From positions 1 through 14,928 of the forward strand of contig CABPSV020000499.1 of the NCBI GenBank assembly GCA_902459845.2: a stretch of DNA of 14,928 bases, written 5' to 3'. This document shows positions 8,913-14,928 of this stretch, in pieces. Every line of letters starts with the position of its first letter. The first letter of the stretch is position 1. The notes under the pieces were generated by a model, which saw only the letters and a program-made list of their open reading frames with translations, was not told where the DNA came from and ran no database searches. The position numbers and the translations under genes were made by a program. This stretch comes from Hepatocystis sp. ex Piliocolobus tephrosceles (taxonomy: Eukaryota; Apicomplexa; Aconoidasida; Haemosporida; Plasmodiidae).

Positions 8913-9448
8913 CTATATCCATTTTTGATTACAGATATTTTTTGTATTGTTTTTATTATTGATCATATCCAGTTGTTTCATGGCTGTTTTTTGAAGTTGC
9001 ATTAAAAGGGATGGGTTTTTAGACTTAATTAAAAGGCTTATATCCTAAAAACAAAATAGTAAAAATAGTTGTGAGAAAAAGAGAAAAAAAAAAAAAAAAA
9101 GAACTGAAAAAATTCTTAGTCTGCGTTTATGTATATATTTCATTTATGATAGGTTATTAGTACAGCACATGTAACAACTTAAAAGTGTTTTTTCTTGTTT
9201 GTTATCGTTCTTGTTTCTATTTTGTTTTATTTTTTTTTTTTTATTTTATTTTTTTTACTTGAAGCCTTTTATTCATAATAGAATTTTTAGATTTACTGAC
9301 ATTATATCTATATGTAATACTTTCTTTAATTGTATCTTCGTTGGACTCAATAAAATCGCATACCAGGAGATCAATGAATTTGTATTGCATGTTCTTGTAA
9401 TATTTATAATAAAACATGATGAAATAAAATTTGAAAAAATTTTAAAAA

Positions 9449-9483
<35 letters not shown>

Positions 9484-10205
9484 GAACATTCAAAATGTTA
9501 AATGTAAACACATGAATAAATATAAAATGGAAGTAAAAAAAAGTGTTTCAATTTATTAATTCATTTTTTTTTTTTTTTTTTTTGTTTCTACCTTTACAAA
9601 ATTTAATTGACCCATCCCATTTATTTTTTTGGTAAATATTGCTAAAAACCTGTGCCAAAAAGAAAAAAAAAAAAAAAAAATAGCATGACATGGTAAAACC
9701 ATATTAGATGTGATATAGTATACAGCTTAATCGACTGTACTATACAATCATGACACATAGATCTACATGATAATATTCTCTTGTTATAATGTTGGCAGTA
9801 TGTGACAAAATAAATATCAACAAAAAGAAAAAGACTTTTTTTTTAAATAATTTCTTTCTTTTTTTTTTTTTTTTCTAGAACTACCCTTGTGGTTCTTTAA
9901 CACAAGAGTTAAACATTTTTATTACAACACTTAAGTACTCAGAAAAATCAATCGTTAGTTTTTGTTTATTCTGCATAGTTTTGAATGTATGCGCATTCAC
10001 TCTGTAAAAATACATATATAAATACAACCACAATTATAAGTATATAAAAAAGTAATTTAGCTCCCTTTTATCAGGAACAATATTTTTTTTTTTTTTTTTT
10101 TTTTTTCTTACGTTTGAGTGAAGTGAAAAAATAGATTGGTTTCACTTGTTAACTCAATCTTTACACTCTTAGCATTGAATTCTTCTCCCTAAAATTTTTA
10201 AATGT

Positions 10206-10252
<47 letters not shown>

Positions 10253-10860
10253 AGGAATGTAATTTTTGTTTTATTATGATTATAGCTTTTACTTCATTCA
10301 CCAAATATGTATTCGTACACATATAGTCACACATGCACACATATATTCACAATTGTCTATAGAAAAAATATTGATGTTATAATTATAAAATTATGTTTTA
10401 TTTATTTATTTATTTTTTTTTTTTTTTATTTATTTTTTTTTTATTTATTTAATTTTTTTGCATATTTGAAGTGTCTTACTAAAACAAAAATTTGTACATT
10501 TAGAGTTTCAAATACTCCAACTTCTTGTGAAAAATGTTCTGACGTTTGTTTTCGTATTTCGCATGGTACTTCCTTACTGTAATATATATAATAACCATCA
10601 ACTAATAAAAAAAAAAAAAATAAATAAATAAAAAAATAAAGTTATATGTAAATATGATTTAAATGAAATACTTTGTATTTGTACTTTTTTTTAAATTCAA
10701 CTCATAAGCAACATTCGTGTGGTGTTTTTGCTTTTATGTTTGCTTCATTTTTTATTTTTACGGTTTTATGGTTTATTGCTTAACCCAGTGACGGATTTAA
10801 TTCTTCTAATGAAGAAAAGTCAAAGTGGCATAAAAAATTGTTTGCATCATTTTTATTCAT
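8913..10860 (-). CDS. SAS6L: SAS-6-like protein (SAS6L), seven exons
   Basis: Exons (minus): 10785-10860, 10480-10601, 10112-10188, 9885-10001, 9592-9649, 9259-9393, 8913-9044. They join with consistent phases into 238 aa. All introns (110-291 nt) are GT-AG, with donors such as GTAAGA and GTAGAA and acceptors such as TTTTAG, ACAG and CACAG. The start is an ATG in an A-rich context at 10858-10860; the stop is TAG. Known family: SAS-6 proteins use an N-terminal globular head to build the ninefold cartwheel of centrioles and basal bodies. SAS6L keeps the head but lacks the long coiled coil, and has been localised to the apical complex in apicomplexans. Seen: head-domain blocks SKEVPCEIRK (34-43), IELTSETNLFFHF (77-89), LNFVKNMQYKFIDLL (146-160) and the family-typical tail KNPSLLMQLQKT (204-215). 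Only about 23 residues follow, with no coiled coil. A GTAAGTG donor-like site overlaps the stop, so an alternative 3' end cannot be excluded. Confidence 0.9.
10214..10250. repeat. Poly(dA) tract of 37 in SAS6L intron 2
   Basis: On the coding strand this is a T37 run 24 bases upstream of the TTTTAG acceptor of exon 3, so it works as a very long polypyrimidine tract. A similar T31 run (9452-9482) precedes exon 6. Confidence 0.85.
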
Positions 10861-11104
10861 TTTTTTTTCTTATTTTTCCAGTGTTAATATTTATTAATAA
10901 AAAGTAAAAATATAAGAAGCAATAAAGTTTTTTCTGTCTTGAATAAAATTAAAATTTATATATTTAGTATTGTCATACAAATAAAAGACAACAGAAACTT
11001 TTTTTAAAAATATGATAGTTTCATTTATAATTCGTATATTATAAATAGAAAAATACCTATTTGGAGCTTAAGAAGTACACAAAATATGTATGTATATATG
11101 TACA

Positions 11105-11137
<33 letters not shown>

Positions 11138-12199
11138 CGTTACAGCTTATTTGTATATAAATATAATAACAATGGTTGAGCAAAACTAACACACTGGTGT
11201 CATTTGGGATGTTTTGTGTGTTAACATGTATATAATTTACAATTAAAATAAATGTGTGAAAAACGAAGTTGTAAAATCATGCATACATATATTTTATTTT
11301 TTTTATTAATTACACAAAAAAAAGTAAGTTATAGTTATAGAACTATCTTAAAGTATTTAATCAATCATTTTATTTGCTATATATACATACATATATATAT
11401 ATATATATATATGTGTATGTATGTACATATTTTATGAATATGCTTATTTGTTCAATTAAAAATAAAAAAATAGAAATAAATTTGAATAGCTTATGTAATG
11501 CGGATTAATAAAATAAAAAGCATAAAAAAAAGTGTAAATTTATTAAAATATAAATAGATAGCTTATTCGGTGTCAAAAAGGATTTGTAAAAATGTATCTG
11601 TTGTGTTTTGTTGTTCTGCTTTGTACTGTATTGTATTGCATTGTAGTATATTGTATTGTAGTATATTGTATTGTAGTATATTGTATTGTAGTGTAGTATA
11701 TTGTATTGTAGTGTAGTATATTGCTTTTTTTTCTTTTTTTTTGCTGCCTTACACGTAGACCTTATTTTTTACATGTTCTTAAAAGTTATAATGTATTGCG
11801 AAAAAATGTGTCTAAATATTCAAATTGTGTATAAACAGATCATTTTTTTTTTTTTTAAACTGTAAAATTGTAAATTATGCATAATAAAATTAGTTGTATT
11901 TACACATATTTATAAATATTAGCCCTATTTTTTTTTTTTTTTTTTTTTTAATTTATAAGCATATTTGTTCATACAAATAATAAGTGAATTTCTTTGTTTT
12001 ATAAGCAAAAAAAAAAAAAAAAAATTATATAACATATAATTCGTTCTGTCATTTTGTTCTTTTCATTTTTATTCATAATCAATTATAAATATTTGTTAAT
12101 AGACAACTTTAAAAAAGAAAAAAGGGGTAAAATTTGTTTTTTCTTTTTTTTTTTTTATAATCACTATTCCGTTTTTTTTTTTTTTTTTTTTTTTCTAAA
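10861..12199. other. Divergent intergenic region between SAS6L and the secreted-protein gene
   Basis: 1.34 kb separating two genes transcribed away from each other, so both promoters should lie here. It contains a T31 run (11107-11137), (TA)n at about 11390-11412, a perfect 8-bp inverted repeat (11187-11223), a TTGTATTGTAGTATA array (11621-11723) and several T tracts. No coding exon was found, and no core promoter element can be called in this base composition. Confidence 0.65.
11621..11723. repeat. TTGTATTGTAGTATA tandem repeat
   Basis: Copies of a 15-nt unit alternate with 20-nt versions that carry an extra GTAGT. It is GT-rich on the plus strand and lies about 480 bases upstream of the secreted-protein gene start. 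Confidence 0.85.
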
Positions 12200-13242
12200 A
12201 TGAATAATTTTATTTTTCTCTTTTTCTTTTTGTTTTTACAATTAACTTATGCCCAACTTCCTTATGAAGTTCAAAACATTTATAAGGTTTGTTTCGTACA
12301 TAAATTTATATTTTTAGGTTGTATAAGGAAAACATACAATTACTAATTATTAACTATTAATTATTAATTTTTTTTTTTTTTTTTTTTTTAGGCTATAAAT
12401 GCTCACTCTGTTATTGCAATGCCAGGAGATAAAAGTGCCGAAGGTTTTTAATTTGCACCATATTGGGGTTTTTCATTTGCACCATATTGGGGTTTTTCAT
12501 TTGCACCATATTGGGGGTTTTCATTTGCACCATATTGGGGGTTTTTCATTTGAACCATATTGGGGGTTTTCATTTGCACCATATTGGGGTTTTTCATTTG
12601 CACCATATTGGGGTTTTTCATTCTTTATATTTTTATTATGTTCTTTCTGATTTGGTTCTATTTTATTTTACATTTTTATTCACCTATTGTATTTATTCTA
12701 TTATTTTTGGTAATAACCTGTTCCTTTTTTTTTTTTTTTTTTTTCTTTTCCTAGAGGTTATAATAAACAACAACAATGGCAATATACAAAAAGACTATAG
12801 TGAACATTCTTTAAAGGTATATATATTAAAAAAAAAAATAATAAATAAATAAAAAGTTACAATTGCCGTATATATATTAAAAAAAAAAAAAATCATTTTA
12901 CTTATTATTTTTGTAGAAACTAGCAGACAAATACTATAAAGATATAGAAGGAAGTAACCAAGGTATTTTGGAAGAATTGAACCAGGTATTTTTAAAATCA
13001 AAAAAATTTGCAATACATATAGTTTATATTTTATAAAAAAGTGATTACGTACAGCATTAATAGTAAGTGTATGTATATATACAACTATTAAACACTTTCC
13101 AACTGCTATTTATATTAATATGTATTTGCACATTTGTGAAGCGTACATTATTAACATAATGGTATGTTTATTTTACTTGTCTTTATATAATCAGCTAATC
13201 GACATAGTAAATGATAAATCGCTGTATCTAACAATTTTTTAA
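12200..13242 (+). CDS. Small secreted protein of unknown function, five exons
   Basis: Exons: 12200-12286, 12392-12443, 12755-12816, 12917-12985, 13195-13242. They give 105 aa with phases that all fit. Donors are GTTTGT, GTTTTT, GTATAT and GTATTT; every acceptor ends in AG (TTTTAG, CCTAG, TGTAG, ATCAG), all but the last after a T tract. Seen: residues 1-18 form a classic signal peptide (MNN, a Phe/Leu core, then LQLTYA with cleavage expected before Gln19). The mature part, about 87 aa, has no cysteine, an Asn-rich patch (51-54) and a probable amphipathic helical C-terminal half (LADKYYKDIEG, ILEELNQLIDIV). Upstream of the ATG is a T tract and TCTAAA; the ATG is the first possible one. I do not recognise the family. 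It is likely secreted or vacuolar. It is divergent from SAS6L and convergent with the ARF-like gene. The weakest point is the second donor (GTTTTTAAT); without that intron the protein would stop after residue 48. Confidence 0.75.
12451..12619 (+). repeat. 24-nt G-run minisatellite in intron 2 of the secreted-protein gene
   Basis: Seven tandem copies of a unit that begins ATTTGCACCATATTGGGG and ends in T4-5 C. Six copies are 24 nt and the fourth is 25 nt. Copies vary between G4 and G5, and the fifth has AACC for CACC. It starts 8 bases after the exon 2 donor. Two frames stay open through most copies, giving HLHHIGVF- and FAPYWGFS-type peptides, but the frame carried by exon 2 stops at once (TAA), so this is intron. 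Confidence 0.9.
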
Positions 13243-13743
13243 AACGAGAAAAATAATATTTATTATATTATTATTATCAATAGTAATCGTATTATTATTT
13301 TTATCTTTTTTTTTTGTTTTTTTTTTTTCTTTGTTTTTTTTTTTTTTTTTTATTATTTTTGTCTTTTTATTTACTACTTAAATTACAAATAATTATTAAT
13401 GTTCTTGTTGGTGTACTGCACTTGATTTTTTTTTTTTTTTTTTGAAAAAAAAGCAATTAAATCTTTTTTGCTGTATAAGAAAAAATGTAACTAATATTTA
13501 TTAAAATATTTATGAATTACAATAATATAAAAATACGTATTTAATAAGTTCAAAATTTTTAAAATATAAAATAAAGTAAGCTCATATATAAAAGAAGCAA
13601 AATAAACAAGAAAAAAAAAAAAAAAAAAAAAGCTGATAAACTTAATGCAAGTGTAGTATTTATTTATTATGGTGTCAATAAGAATATAATAAACACACAC
13701 ACACACAGCTACAATGTGCATTTTGTGGAATATATGATAGTTT

Positions 13744-13780
<37 letters not shown>

Positions 13781-13845
13781 ATATAAAAATAGTGTCTCTA
13801 ACATAAAATCAGTAAATATATTTTTTTACTTTTGTGCAATTTTTA

Positions 13846-13881
<36 letters not shown>

Positions 13882-13956
13882 ATTTCTATCAGTTTATATT
13901 TGCATTTTATAACTGGCGTATGTTACGATATCAGTTATTTATATGTATATGCACCT

Positions 13957-14016
<60 letters not shown>

Positions 14017-14058
14017 TGGTTTGTTGTATTTTAACTTAATAAATTTTTCCGACGATTT
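13243..14058. other. Convergent intergenic region
   Basis: 816 bases between the 3' ends of the secreted-protein gene and the ARF-like gene. It contains TTA-rich and T-tract sequence (13250-13450), A tracts (about 13610-13631 and 13747-13773), a short (CA)n (about 13693-13707) and two (TA)n runs. Nothing coding was found. It should hold both polyadenylation sites, but no signal can be singled out. Confidence 0.7.
13960..14013. repeat. (TA)n microsatellite near the ARF-like gene 3' end
   Basis: About 27 TA dinucleotides ending 45 bases before the stop codon of the minus-strand ARF-like gene, so probably within its 3' UTR. Confidence 0.9.
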
Positions 14059-14787
14059 TTATTTATTTTGGGTTAATTCTAGTAACATATCATCACCTAG
14101 TATCCATTCTATACCTTCTTTTAATCCTTTGCCTGATAAAGTACTACATGGGACAAATCTAGATCTACACATCAATTCTTTTGGTAAAGCAAAGTATTTT
14201 ATAATTTCTTCTGATTTTAAACAACCATTGGAATCTTGTTTGTTTAGAAAAATTAAAAATTTACATTTTTTATATATAAAACGAAATTCGTATATTATTC
14301 TTATAAAGTCATCTCTAGCTTCACTTAATTCTCCCATTTGTGTACTGTCAACGATATAAATCAAATCATCAGATACGTCTGAATATTGTTTTATTAAATT
14401 ATATGAACATTGTTGACCTATTTCATATAAACTTATTTCGTAACTCTTTGTCTTGAAGTCGTTTTTGTCATTTTTTATTTCGATGCTAAAAGTTTCTTCA
14501 TTTATAAAAAGAGTCCTGACCTGAACAAACGCGCACACACAGATGTAAACATATATATATATACAGATGTATACATATATGTGTAGATATAGAGACACAC
14601 TATCTTTTTTCCTTACCGTTGTTATTAAGTAGCCTAGCTTTAAAAAGTAAATTATAGAAGTCTTCCCAGATAAAGGTAATCCAAAAATTATGATTTTTTT
14701 TTTTTCAGGATGGTTTAAATTAAAAAAACGATATAACATGAATAAAACACATTTAAAGCATTTTTTAAAAAATATAAATAAATTCAT
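14059..14787 (-). CDS. Divergent ARF/ARL-family small GTPase, two exons
   Basis: Exons 14617-14787 and 14059-14520 (minus) give 210 aa. Translation starts at the ATG at 14785-14787; the frame is open further upstream but only through a GTG. Known family: ARF/ARL GTPases recruit effectors to membranes in vesicle traffic or ciliary/Golgi functions. Seen: P-loop GLPLSGKT (36-43); switch I ITTVRTLF with T60 in the place of the Mg-binding Thr; YEIGQQ (89-94) in place of WDVGGQ, so the second Gly is Gln but the catalytic-type Gln94 remains; the ARF-like block IVDSTQMGELSEAR (113-126); NKQD (150-153); CSTLSGKG (182-189). The interswitch is about 11 residues longer than in ARF1. There is no Gly2 for myristoylation; instead a hydrophobic N-terminus with Cys10 and Cys13 could be acylated (inference). 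The splice is supported because removing the intron restores ITT-VRT alignment with ARFs. Subfamily not assigned. Confidence 0.9.
   Translation of the reverse strand: MNLFIFFKKCFKCVLFMLYRFFNLNHPEKKKIIIFGLPLSGKTSIIYFLKLGYLITTVRKKDSVSLYLHIYVYICIYIYVYICVCAFVQVRTLFINEETFSIEIKNDKNDFKTKSYEISLYEIGQQCSYNLIKQYSDVSDDLIYIVDSTQMGELSEARDDFIRIIYEFRFIYKKCKFLIFLNKQDSNGCLKSEEIIKYFALPKELMCRSRFVPCSTLSGKGLKEGIEWILGDDMLLELTQNK
14521..14616 (-). other. In-frame, stop-free 96-nt intron of the ARF-like gene
   Basis: The donor GTAAGG (14616-14611) and the acceptor TTCAG (ending at 14521) flank 96 nt, a multiple of three, with no stop codon in frame. Unspliced mRNA would encode 32 extra Tyr/Ile/Val-rich residues inserted in switch I. 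The intron contains AC/GT and ATAC-type simple repeats. Removal gives the expected ARF spacing. Confidence 0.85.
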
Positions 14788-14870
14788 TTCTTTTATTTTA
14801 TTGTGCAAACGAAATTGCTTTTTTATTTTTATTTTTTTGTTTTGCACGACTAAATGTTTTCGAATGATAC

Positions 14871-14928
<58 letters not shown>
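14788..14928. other. Upstream region of the ARF-like gene
   Basis: A+T-rich leader with T/A tracts next to the start codon, then (TA)n from about 14869 to the window end, broken by TTTA. Likely 5' UTR and promoter, with no recognisable element. Confidence 0.6.

Noticed and set aside
9199..9453. 84-codon plus-strand ORF
   Set aside because: It is antisense to SAS6L exon 6, which encodes the conserved NMQYKFIDLL block on the minus strand.
12399..12650. Repeat-peptide ORF beginning in exon 2 of the secreted-protein gene
   Set aside because: It is in a different frame from the signal-peptide exon and lies mostly inside the intron minisatellite.
14788..14847. A 20-residue N-terminal extension of the ARF-like protein
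   Set aside because: It begins at a GTG. The first ATG in frame is at 14785-14787, and the extension is Lys-rich leader sequence.

Overview
The window reads as nuclear DNA of a malaria parasite (Plasmodium). It is extremely A+T rich, with long (TA)n runs and homopolymer tracts of up to 46 A. Coding blocks are separated by 0.8 to 3.7 kb of simple repeats, introns are short and AT-rich with GTAAG/GTATW donors and T-tract acceptors, and proteins carry Asn/Lys-rich low-complexity insertions. I cannot name the species from the sequence alone.

Layout, left to right. 1-3701: gene-free 3' flank with several minisatellites. 3702-6761 (-): intact single-exon gene for the splicing factor PRP40 (two WW domains and a train of FF domains). 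6762-8912: gene-free, four different tandem arrays in a row. 8913-10860 (-): a seven-exon gene for a SAS-6-like protein (SAS6L), which no single long ORF reveals because every exon is short. 10861-12199: divergent intergenic region. 12200-13242 (+): a five-exon gene for a small signal-peptide-bearing secreted protein that I do not recognise. 13243-14058: convergent intergenic region. 14059-14787 (-): a two-exon, divergent ARF-like small GTPase. 14788-14928: AT-repeat upstream sequence.

These are ordinary eukaryotic neighbours, not an operon. They act in different processes: pre-mRNA splicing, apical/basal-body architecture, secretion, and small-GTPase membrane trafficking. No mobile element, CRISPR array, tRNA or rRNA was seen. 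The most interesting points are: the two spliced genes reconstructed from splice sites; a 24-nt G-run minisatellite inside an intron of the secreted-protein gene; a family of related 12-nt arrays in the 3' flank of PRP40, echoed by the tandem repeat that encodes the protein's own C-terminus; and the degenerate switch motifs and in-frame, stop-free intron of the ARF-like gene.
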